DNA of 39,610 bases from JADFRG01 sp046759305 (GTDB lineage Bacteria; Chloroflexota; Anaerolineae; Anaerolineales; E44-bin32): the NCBI GenBank assembly GCA_046759305.1, contig JBHIBY010000016.1, forward strand, positions 1 to 39,610, written 5' to 3'. A program made the position numbers and the translations under genes. Shown here piece by piece: positions 7,618 to 14,818 of the stretch. Every line of letters begins with the position of its first letter. Positions within the stretch are counted from its first letter, which is position 1. The notes under the pieces were generated by a model, which saw only the letters and a program-made list of their open reading frames with translations, was not told where the DNA came from and ran no database searches.

Positions 7618-9692
7618 CCACATTTAGGTATCCTCGGACGCACAAAGTTGATCAGGTCGACGACTACCACGGAAACCAAATCGCCGATCCTTACCGTTGG
7701 CTGGAAGATCCTGACTCGCCCGAAACTCGGGATTGGATCGAGGCCCAAAACGAGCTTACCTTCGGATACCTTCAGAATATCGCGGTGCGCGATCAATTAC
7801 GAGAGCGCCTCAGCGAACTGTGGGATTACCCGAAGGAGGGCGCGCCGGTAAGACATGCAAATCGATATTTCCAACTGCGAAATACTGGCCTTCAAGACCA
7901 AAACGTGCTCTACATGATGGACTCCCCTGAAGGGGAGGCACATGTCCTGCTGGATCCCAATCAACTTTCCGACGACGGAACGATTGCTTTGACCCGTTGG
8001 GATGTCAGCCCGGACGGCGCGCTACTTGCCTACGCCACCAGTGAGAGCGGATCAGATTGGATGACCTGGCGGGTACGAGAGGTTGCTTCAGGCGAAGACA
8101 CATCCGATGTGCTTCTCTGGAGCAAATTTACGGAAGCCTCATGGCTGAATGACAGCAGCGGCTTCTACTACTCCAGATACGACGAACCCGCGCCCGCCGA
8201 CAAGACCACTGCAATCAATCAGTACCACAAGCTGTTTTTCCATCGAATTGGCGAACCTCAAGATAAGGACCAACTAGTTTACGAGCGCCCTGATCAGAAG
8301 GAATGGGGCTTTGCTGCCGAAGTGACCGATGACGATGATTTCTTGATCATCCATGTCTGGCAGGGAACCGACTCGCGCAATCGCGTCTTCTATCAAGAGC
8401 TCCATTCGCGTGCGGAGATTGTGCAGCTTATCCCAGATCTTGAGGCCGAGTACATATTCTTGAGCAATGACGGACCCCTTTTCTACTTTCAATCGGATCT
8501 GGATACACCACGCGGCCGCGTGCTAGCGATCGATATTCAGAATCCCGGGTCGGATAATTGGATGACGATTGTCCCTGAGAATCAAGATGCCCTTGAACAC
8601 ATGATGATGGTGAACGACGAGTTTGTCGGTCTGTATCTACATGATGCCCATCATCGGATCCGACGCTACGATCTCGATGGAAGTTTCCTTGGCGATATCA
8701 ACCTTCCCACGCTCGGCTCGGTGCCTAGCGTCGCCAACGAATTTGAGATGACCGGCAGGCGTGATCATGGTGAGTTGTTCTTCTCGTTTTGGTCGTTTCT
8801 CTTTCCAAGCACCGTCAATCGCTACGACTTTGCAAACGGGAAGCTCGAGCAGCTCTCATCTCCGCCGCTCGAATTCGACACTGGCGGATTTGTGACGAAG
8901 CAGGTTTTCATAAGCAGTAAGGATGGAACTGAACTGCCGTTGTTTCTCACTCATCGACGCGGTCTTGAACTGGATGGCACCAACCCAACGCTGCTCTATG
9001 GCTACGGTGGTTTCAGAATTTCAATGACGCCTCGCTTCAGCATTAGCAATTTGGTCTGGCTGGAGCAGGGAGGCGTGCTGGCCTGGGCCGTCCTGCGCGG
9101 CGGCGGCGAATATGGCGAGGAGTGGCATAAGGCCGGCATGTTGGAAAACAAGCAGAACGTTTTCGACGACTTTATCGCTTGCGCCGAGCAGCTCGTCGAG
9201 GGCGGCTTCACTTCTCCCGAAAAGCTGGCTATCATGGGCGGATCTAACGGCGGTCTGTTGGTCGGGGCCTGCATGAACCAGCGCCCAGATCTATTTGGGG
9301 CCGCGGTTCCTATCGTCGGCGTGATGGATATGCTGCGTTTCCACAAATTCACAATTGGGTGGGCCTGGGTCAGTGATTACGGATCTGCTGAGATGGCGGA
9401 AGAATTCGAGACATTGCGGGCTTACTCCCCGCTACATAATCTGAAACCAGGAACTGCATATCCCGCCACACTAATCATCACGGCCGACCACGACGACCGG
9501 GTCGTTCCTGCTCATTCCTTCAAGTATGCAGCTGCGCTTCAAGTGGCCCAAGCCGGCGAGGCACCGACCCTGATCCGGATCCAAACCAAGGCTGGCCACG
9601 GCTTAGGAAAGCCGACTGTTATGCTCATCGAAGAGGCAGCCGACATCTGGGGATTCCTCCATGCGACGCTGGGAATTTCTAAAGACGGATAG
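7614..9692 (+). CDS. Prolyl oligopeptidase (S9A family), start codon unusual
   Basis: A serine peptidase that cleaves short peptides after proline. The N-terminal seven-bladed propeller starts at YPRTHKVDQVDDYHG and includes the typical ADPYRWLEDPDSPET. The C-terminal hydrolase has the RGGGEYGEEWH oxyanion-side motif, the nucleophile elbow GGSNGG (Ser codon 9243, residue 544 from 7614), the Asp loop TADHDDRVVP and the His in KAGHG. The full family length of about 690 aa is kept. No ATG or GTG lies near the expected N-terminus. The frame is open back to TTG 7521, but that part reads out of frame through the sthA relic. CTG 7614, 9 nt after AAGGA, is the best local candidate. The start may have been lost or replaced at the junction. 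Confidence 0.9.
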   Translation: MTTFRYPRTHKVDQVDDYHGNQIADPYRWLEDPDSPETRDWIEAQNELTFGYLQNIAVRDQLRERLSELWDYPKEGAPVRHANRYFQLRNTGLQDQNVLYMMDSPEGEAHVLLDPNQLSDDGTIALTRWDVSPDGALLAYATSESGSDWMTWRVREVASGEDTSDVLLWSKFTEASWLNDSSGFYYSRYDEPAPADKTTAINQYHKLFFHRIGEPQDKDQLVYERPDQKEWGFAAEVTDDDDFLIIHVWQGTDSRNRVFYQELHSRAEIVQLIPDLEAEYIFLSNDGPLFYFQSDLDTPRGRVLAIDIQNPGSDNWMTIVPENQDALEHMMMVNDEFVGLYLHDAHHRIRRYDLDGSFLGDINLPTLGSVPSVANEFEMTGRRDHGELFFSFWSFLFPSTVNRYDFANGKLEQLSSPPLEFDTGGFVTKQVFISSKDGTELPLFLTHRRGLELDGTNPTLLYGYGGFRISMTPRFSISNLVWLEQGGVLAWAVLRGGGEYGEEWHKAGMLENKQNVFDDFIACAEQLVEGGFTSPEKLAIMGGSNGGLLVGACMNQRPDLFGAAVPIVGVMDMLRFHKFTIGWAWVSDYGSAEMAEEFETLRAYSPLHNLKPGTAYPATLIITADHDDRVVPAHSFKYAAALQVAQAGEAPTLIRIQTKAGHGLGKPTVMLIEEAADIWGFLHATLGISKDG

Positions 9693-9716
9693 GCACTTTC
9701 AAAGCTATGGATGCAA

Positions 9717-9751
9717 AAAGGCGCCCCCAGCGGGGAGCGCCTTTCGTTTTA
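9717..9751. terminator. Bidirectional intrinsic terminator
   Basis: AAAGGCGC (9717-9724) pairs with GCGCCTTT (9737-9744), and CCCC with GGGG inside, leaving a bulged A and an AGC loop. A T-rich run (TTTCGTTTTATTTT) follows on plus and AAAAA precedes it. It serves the prolyl oligopeptidase on plus and the convergent TerB-like gene on minus. Confidence 0.85.
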
Positions 9752-9760
9752 TTTTAAATG

Positions 9761-10684
9761 CTAACTTGCTCTTCGTTCTTTGGGAATTGTCAGCTTGGCA
9801 TCGATGAAAAGCTTGTGGGGTAGACGCAGGGCATTCGCGATGGTACGGATCTCTTCAATCTCCTCGTTCGACACCTTGCCGTCGGCATCTCCCACCGCGA
9901 AAAGCACATTGAGAAAGCTGGCGCGCTGGTCTTCGGAGGTGTTCTCGAAGAATTCCCGTGTCAATCGGTAGTAGTCCATATCCGGACCGATTTCCGAAAT
10001 CGCAACTTCGACAACAAATGCGGCCTGATCGCTGCTCAGCTTCCAGCCACCTTTGAGCGCTTTCGCCATCGCAGCGATTTCATCCTCGGTCACTTCGAGG
10101 TCGACGTGAGCCACGCGGGCCATCAGACCACCTGCTAGAGAGAGCAATCGCAGCTCTGCTTCAGGGATGTCCATGCTCACAGGCTTGCCGTTGTCGCCTT
10201 CCATCCGTAGTTGCACACCGTAGTACACCTTGTTTTTGATGTAGTCCTCAAAATGCTTCTCACGATTGGGGGCATCTCGCAGCGCTTCTTCCCTTCGGGT
10301 GACCGATCCCGCTATTAGACGGCCAAACCGGCCGGTGCTGACCGTGTCGAGTTCAGCTTCGATTGACTCAATGACAGCACGCTCCTCGTCAGTGACGACG
10401 CCGTCCGCGCTCACCAATTCATCCAGCGCGTGCTTGGCAAGCGCCTTGTCATCAGAAGACCGCAGCTGCCCCTTTAGCTGCTCCACCAGCCGCTCGCGTT
10501 CGGCTTCGCCCACTGGCGCTTCGATGTACATCTCGAGTGTGGCCCACTCGCGGCCGGTTAGTTCCGGCAGCCTGAAAAGAAGGTCCTTCAGACTGTTGAT
10601 TTCCTCGTTGGAGACCTCGTGGTCTGCCCACGCAGCTGCCACGATCACCTTGCCGAGGGTCAGGATGAGTTCTGTGTTTGAAAT
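9761..10684 (-). CDS. TerB-like tandem-domain protein, probable ATT start
   Basis: An all-helical acidic protein with at least two TerB-type repeats. One includes VIVAAAWADHEVSNEEINSL at the N-terminus; another includes ALDELVSADGVVTDEE near residue 90; a C-terminal unit has NVLFAVGDADGKVSNEEIEEI. The DxxxxxEE pattern is the acidic metal-binding signature of TerB. TerB proteins act in tellurite/oxidative stress and metal-linked membrane complexes, often with TerC. The first ATG-like start (GTG 10648) would cut into helix 1. The frame extends to an upstream stop, and ATT 10684 sits 6 nt after a perfect GGAGG (10695-10691), giving ISNTELILTLGK ahead of it. I take ATT as the start; a sequencing error for ATG is the alternative. 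Confidence 0.78.
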   Translation of the reverse strand: MSNTELILTLGKVIVAAAWADHEVSNEEINSLKDLLFRLPELTGREWATLEMYIEAPVGEAERERLVEQLKGQLRSSDDKALAKHALDELVSADGVVTDEERAVIESIEAELDTVSTGRFGRLIAGSVTRREEALRDAPNREKHFEDYIKNKVYYGVQLRMEGDNGKPVSMDIPEAELRLLSLAGGLMARVAHVDLEVTEDEIAAMAKALKGGWKLSSDQAAFVVEVAISEIGPDMDYYRLTREFFENTSEDQRASFLNVLFAVGDADGKVSNEEIEEIRTIANALRLPHKLFIDAKLTIPKERRAS

Positions 10685-10699
10685 AAATCACCTCCGTGA

Positions 10700-10719
10700 G
10701 CGGAGATTATAACTTCCGC
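10700..10719. promoter_or_regulatory. 20-bp palindrome over a TATAAT -10 box (TerB-like gene)
   Basis: GCGGA and TCCGC arms flank a TTATAA core. Eight of ten base pairs match across the dyad. On the minus strand this contains TATAAT (10711-10706), a perfect -10 box 11 bp upstream of the GGAGG. The -35 region is poor, as in activator- or repressor-controlled promoters. The palindrome would let a dimeric regulator cover the -10. Confidence 0.55.
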
Positions 10720-10772
10720 ATAAGCAGGATATCGAGAGCGCGCTTACGAATCAGAGCCTTGGATTTCCGTAC

Positions 10773-10778
10773 TACAAT
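10773..10778 (+). promoter_or_regulatory. Putative -10 box (TACAAT) for the aminotransferase
   Basis: TACAAT lies 32 bp before ATG 10810, a normal leader length. No convincing -35 element at 16-18 bp spacing. It is back to back with the TerB-like promoter. Confidence 0.3.
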
Positions 10779-10809
10779 TTGCCCTTGGTCCTTAACAAGT
10801 GAGATTGAA

Positions 10810-12027
10810 ATGAGAATCAGTGATCTAGCAGCTTCAGTTTCCGAATCTGCCACTATGAAATTCAACGAGCGGGCCAGCCTAATGCAGGCTGAGGGCAAGC
10901 CAATCGTCCACCTTGGCGTTGGAGAGCCAAAGAATAAGGCGCCAGAGGCCGCGCTTGCTGCCTCATCCGACAAACTAGCAAACGGGTTTATCAAATACAC
11001 TCCGGTTGCAGGCGTACCCTCTCTACGGAGCGCCATCGCAGATTACATGACGGAACGTTATGCGCGGGAAGTCCCACCCGCCAACGTAGTAGCCTCCAAC
11101 GGAGCGAAGCACGCCCTTTTCAATGTGCTGATGGCGATTGTCAATCCTGGGGACAACGTGGTGGTGCCTGTACCCTACTGGGTTTCCTACCCGGATATGG
11201 TGAAGCTGGTGCGTGGAGTGCCCTCGTTTGTTTACCCGGAGCCAGGCAAGCTCGTACCGGAGGTCGATCAGCTAATCGACGCGGTCGATGAAGACACGGC
11301 AGCAATCTTGCTAAACAGTCCGAACAATCCCTCTGGAGTTGTCTTCTCTAGCGATTTCGTCGAGCAGATCGTAGAGCTCTGCGAGGATCGCGGTGTCTAC
11401 CTCATTATGGATGACATCTACCGAGACCTGGTCTTCGATGGCGTGGAGGCACCCTCGGCGTATCGGTTCACGAGCAAGCCGCTTGACTCCTCATATGTAA
11501 TTGTGATCAACGGGGTTTCAAAGCTTTATGGAATGACCGGGTTCCGGCTTGGATGGTCCGTCGCCCCCGAAGAAGTGACTGCCGCGATCAACAAACTCCA
11601 AGGCCAGATGACTTCGAATACTTCCGTTATTTCACAAGCCGCCACCGAAGGTGCGCTCTCAGGAGATCAAAACGAAGTGGAGCAGCTCCGCGCTCATTTA
11701 GAAGCCAATCGCGATCGGCTCCTGGATGAACTGGCCGATCTAGAGGGTCTAACGGTCGATCGGCCACAGGGAGGCCTCTACAGCTTTCCGGACTTCGCAG
11801 CTTTCAATCCGGACTCCATGGCCCTGGCCAATTTCTTACTGGATAAAGCTATGGTTGTGACTGTACCGGGAGTCGAGTTCGGGATGGGTGGTCACCTCCG
11901 GCTCGGGTTTGCGGGTACCGCTGAAGACGTCGTCGAAGGAGCTCGACGCATCAAATGGGCACTCGATCCGAGTCAGCCAGCGGAAATCACGATGGGTGAC
12001 GAAGTCGTGACCAGAGATTGGAACTAG
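10810..12027 (+). CDS. Class I pyridoxal-phosphate aminotransferase (aspartate aminotransferase-like)
   Basis: A fold-type I PLP enzyme that moves an amino group between an amino acid, probably aspartate or an aromatic, and 2-oxoglutarate. The family order is complete: LGVGEP near residue 35, YTPVAGVPSLR (63-73), SNGAKHA (97-102), LNSPNNPSG (168-176), DDIYRDL with Tyr204, the PLP lysine K238 in NGVSKLYGMTGFRLGW, and LRLGFAG near the C-terminus. At 405 aa it is slightly long; the C-terminal tail is not conserved. The start is ATG 10810, since an upstream in-frame extension to 10696 is outside the family and overlaps the promoter. It is followed after 25 bp by the TerC gene, probably co-transcribed. 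Confidence 0.9.
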   Translation: MRISDLAASVSESATMKFNERASLMQAEGKPIVHLGVGEPKNKAPEAALAASSDKLANGFIKYTPVAGVPSLRSAIADYMTERYAREVPPANVVASNGAKHALFNVLMAIVNPGDNVVVPVPYWVSYPDMVKLVRGVPSFVYPEPGKLVPEVDQLIDAVDEDTAAILLNSPNNPSGVVFSSDFVEQIVELCEDRGVYLIMDDIYRDLVFDGVEAPSAYRFTSKPLDSSYVIVINGVSKLYGMTGFRLGWSVAPEEVTAAINKLQGQMTSNTSVISQAATEGALSGDQNEVEQLRAHLEANRDRLLDELADLEGLTVDRPQGGLYSFPDFAAFNPDSMALANFLLDKAMVVTVPGVEFGMGGHLRLGFAGTAEDVVEGARRIKWALDPSQPAEITMGDEVVTRDWN

Positions 12028-12052
12028 CCGCCACGAGAGAAGGGTAGACGAT

Positions 12053-12832
12053 ATGGAATGGCTCACCGATCCCGAGATTTGGATCGCACTGCTGACTCTG
12101 ACTGCACTCGAAATCGTACTGGGGATCGACAACATCATCTTCATCTCGATCCTGGCCGGCAAGCTCCCTGGTGACCAGCAAGATCGGGCAAGGCAAGTGG
12201 GCCTGCTGCTCGCAATGTTGATGCGCATCGCGCTGCTTTTCTCCCTGAGCTGGCTAGTAGGATTGACTGAGCCGCTGTTCACACTATTCGAATTTATAGT
12301 CACTGGAAGGGCCGTAATTCTTGTCGGAGGAGGCTTGTTTCTGCTCGGCAAGGCTACCTACGAAATTCACGACAAGCTGGAGGCCGAGTCGGGCCACAGC
12401 TCGGCTTCGGTGGCAGCTACCTTTGGAGCAGTCGTGATCCAGATCCTGCTGCTGGATATCGTTTTTTCTCTGGATTCCGTATTAACAGCGGTGGGAATGG
12501 TCAATCAGATCGAGGTCATGGTCGCAGCGGTCGTGATCGCGGTCTTGATCATGCTGGTTGCCTCAGGGCCTATCAGTCGGTTTGTCAATGAGCGTCCCAC
12601 GCTGAAGATGCTTGCCTTGAGCTTCCTTCTTCTCGTCGGTGTTTCGCTTGTTGCCGAAGGATTGGAATTTCACATTCCGAAGGGATACATCTACTTCGCG
12701 ATGTTCTTCTCGGTGTTTGTGGAAATACTGAACCTCCGCGTGCGCAAGCCTGCGGTGGAACCGATTCACTTGCGGCAGCGCTACCAGGCTGGAAACGGAA
12801 ATGAGGGCGGAGTAGCGCCTGCAGGCAGCTAG
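12053..12832 (+). CDS. TerC-family integral membrane protein
   Basis: A 259-aa polytopic protein with about seven membrane helices. Signature acidic residues sit in helices: E20 and D26 in LEIVLGIDNIIFISIL, and D135 and D141 in LLLDIVFSLDSVLTA, the two inverted family motifs. TerC-family proteins are linked to tellurite resistance and to Mn(II) export or metal loading of exported proteins. ATG 12053 is preceded by AGAAGGG at a suitable distance. It lies in the same short region as a TerB-like gene, on the other side of an aminotransferase, which supports a shared stress or metal role. Substrate not determined. Confidence 0.9.
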   Translation: MEWLTDPEIWIALLTLTALEIVLGIDNIIFISILAGKLPGDQQDRARQVGLLLAMLMRIALLFSLSWLVGLTEPLFTLFEFIVTGRAVILVGGGLFLLGKATYEIHDKLEAESGHSSASVAATFGAVVIQILLLDIVFSLDSVLTAVGMVNQIEVMVAAVVIAVLIMLVASGPISRFVNERPTLKMLALSFLLLVGVSLVAEGLEFHIPKGYIYFAMFFSVFVEILNLRVRKPAVEPIHLRQRYQAGNGNEGGVAPAGS

Positions 12833-12912
12833 CAAAATAGAGCTCGCGCCCCGCGACTCCATATGAATTCTGCCTGCTTGCGTCAATTCACGCTCTGACG
12901 CAGACTAGAGTC

Positions 12913-13701
12913 ATGAGCCGGATGGGAACGGCCGCGTACCTGATAGCATTGCTCGGACTCGCTGCTTGCAGCGGATTGGCAGGATCGACGATCGAGCGGA
13001 CGCCTGAAACGATTCCTCCAACGGATACACCGGCGCCAACGGAGACGCTGACCCCAGAGCCAACCGCCACGGAAACCGAGACCGAGACCCCCGTTCCCAC
13101 GGCCACTTCGACAGAAATACCAACATCTACAGCGATCCCCACAGAAACCTTCACGCCAACGCCCCTGCCGGCGGGGTGGGTCAAGGTTCCAGACGTTATT
13201 GGAATGTACTACCGAGATGCGCGGAATCTCATTATCCGAAGTGGGCTCAATTTCGTCTACCGGGACGTCCTGGATCTCGATTTGCCCACAGGCACTGTGC
13301 TCATCCAGAACCCGGTCCCCGGAACTGGAAAACCTGCAGGCAGCCTGGTATTCCTTTTTCGCACTTTCCAGGCTCCGCCGGCGTTAGTGAGTGAGATCTG
13401 TTACCCGCTCAGACTGATCACAACCGGGGGCAGATTGTTGTTCTACGTCGATTTAGAGCAAGACCAGAAGTATGAAATTCGCACCGATTTCCCGCAGGGC
13501 GAAACCTCCATCTTTGACTTCCAGATGTTCTTACTCGATTCCTTCAGCAACAGCAAGACAGACACGGTGGACTTCATCGCGCCCTTCAACGCACGCTACG
13601 TCATCGCGCTTGGTCCCTACTCAATTACACAGAGTGAGCTAGACAACAGCAACGGCGCGGTACATGCTGGGTGTCTCTATGTAATTCCGGTCGAAGATTA
13701 A
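12913..13701 (+). CDS. PASTA-domain lipoprotein
   Basis: A secreted lipoprotein with a signal peptide ending in the lipobox LAAC (Cys19). A Thr/Pro/Glu-rich linker (about residues 28-86) lifts the functional part from the membrane. One PASTA domain follows at about 89-150 (VKVPDVIGMYYRDARNLI ... VLIQNPVPGTGKPAGS). PASTA domains bind peptidoglycan fragments or beta-lactams in other proteins. The C-terminal region (about 155-262) has two Cys (ICYP and HAGCLY) and a beta-rich look that I do not recognise. There is no kinase domain, unlike PknB-type PASTA proteins, so this is a stand-alone wall binder. Confidence 0.82.
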   Translation: MSRMGTAAYLIALLGLAACSGLAGSTIERTPETIPPTDTPAPTETLTPEPTATETETETPVPTATSTEIPTSTAIPTETFTPTPLPAGWVKVPDVIGMYYRDARNLIIRSGLNFVYRDVLDLDLPTGTVLIQNPVPGTGKPAGSLVFLFRTFQAPPALVSEICYPLRLITTGGRLLFYVDLEQDQKYEIRTDFPQGETSIFDFQMFLLDSFSNSKTDTVDFIAPFNARYVIALGPYSITQSELDNSNGAVHAGCLYVIPVED

Positions 13702-13744
13702 CGCTCAAGACCCTCTCCAGAGTACCCAGCCCATTCCAAGGGAG

Positions 13745-13878
13745 GGAGCCTTGGAGCTTCTTTAGAATGCGTATTCCCAACCGAAAACTAAAGCCATGGG
13801 CTCTCTCAGAAGTACGTTCTCCCCGATGAAGATTGGAGCCTGAGAGCATCTCAAGAATGTGCATCCAAAGCCGAAAAT
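13745..13878 (+). repeat. Pair of ~44-bp imperfect direct repeats
   Basis: The copies begin GGAGCCT at 13745 and 13835, exactly 90 bp apart. They share AGAATG and CCGAAAA at the same offsets; roughly three quarters of positions match. The second copy runs over a possible GTG start (13859) of the next gene, which argues that the gene really begins downstream. Confidence 0.5.
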
Positions 13879-13903
13879 CGATGTCAACCGTCCTCTCCCG
13901 CCA

Positions 13904-14686
13904 ATGAACTGGAAATTCGTTTTTCGCGGTACTCTGCTTGCCTTATTCACATTGGCCGTCCTTGGATTTGTGGGCTACCGGTCCCTTCCGCGTCTGCTTC
14001 CAAGCATTCCCTTCGGCCCGACTCCTCGCTCTCCGGCCATCACCGCTCTGCGCGGCAATATGCCGGTTGGCTGGCCCGGTCTTGAAGCCCGCGCGATTTA
14101 CGACCGCTCGGAATCGGTACTCGTTGGCAGCGGCTTCATCTTCCAATTACCGACAGGCGGAAAGGTGGCAACCGTCGCCGCGCACAGTTTTGATCTTGCT
14201 GGAGCTTTGCAGAGTGTGCAGCTTGGCTCGGAAGCATCCTCGATTGAGCTTCGCGTGCTTCACGGGATGCCCGGAGAACCGCGCGGGCTCAGCATGAATC
14301 TGTCTAACGACTACGTGTTGTTCGCCGTTCAAGACCAAGATCCAGCGGTGGTGATTTTGGAGCCGGATGAACGCGCCTTCCCCCAACCGGGAGAACGGGT
14401 GGTGCTCTATCCAGGATTTGGGGCTGAGGACGGTGAGCGTTGGGGAACGATCCTCGAATCCGACAAGAATGGGGCCTGGGCAGTGATGGATGAAGCGTTC
14501 GAGCCGGGTTTGATGAGCGGGTCGCCGTTTGTTAGCTCACATACGGGACGCGTGGTTGGGATGGCGGTGGCGGGAGGCCTGCGAGAGGGTCACACCGTGA
14601 TCGGAATGCACCCCATAGGTTCCCTTGTCGACAAGGCGCTCGGAGCCGTGGATTTCATTCCGCTCGCGGAGTACGAAGAGCAGTAG
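13904..14686 (+). CDS. Membrane-tethered trypsin-like serine protease
   Basis: A 260-aa protein with one N-terminal helix at about residues 5-25 (VFRGTLLALFTLAVLGFVGY) and an external chymotrypsin-fold domain. The likely catalytic triad is His94 in ATVAAHSF, Asp136 in LSNDYVLF and Ser205 in GLMSGSPFVSSHTGRVVGM, which resembles the GxSGxP box of family S1. The His motif is less canonical than TAAH, so activity is likely but not certain. ATG 13904 places the helix at the start; GTG 13859 would add 15 residues encoded inside a direct repeat. No clear Shine-Dalgarno for either. It is convergent with the secreted metalloprotease downstream. Confidence 0.72.
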   Translation: MNWKFVFRGTLLALFTLAVLGFVGYRSLPRLLPSIPFGPTPRSPAITALRGNMPVGWPGLEARAIYDRSESVLVGSGFIFQLPTGGKVATVAAHSFDLAGALQSVQLGSEASSIELRVLHGMPGEPRGLSMNLSNDYVLFAVQDQDPAVVILEPDERAFPQPGERVVLYPGFGAEDGERWGTILESDKNGAWAVMDEAFEPGLMSGSPFVSSHTGRVVGMAVAGGLREGHTVIGMHPIGSLVDKALGAVDFIPLAEYEEQ

Positions 14687-14818
14687 TCCTCTGATAGATT
14701 AACGTACATGGTTGAGCTGAGAATGATATCTGCTTGCTCGCATCATTTGAAGAGCAGCAAACTTTCCCTGGAATGCAATCCTCGATAGAGCTCAATTCAG
14801 GACCTACTCAGGTAAAGC
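14687..14818. other. Short convergent intergenic gap
   Basis: Between two convergent protease genes. No convincing terminator, repeat or small gene was found here. Confidence 0.5.

Noticed and set aside
10696..10809. N-terminal extension of the aminotransferase
   Set aside because: Covers the divergent promoter region; the family N-terminus fits ATG 10810.
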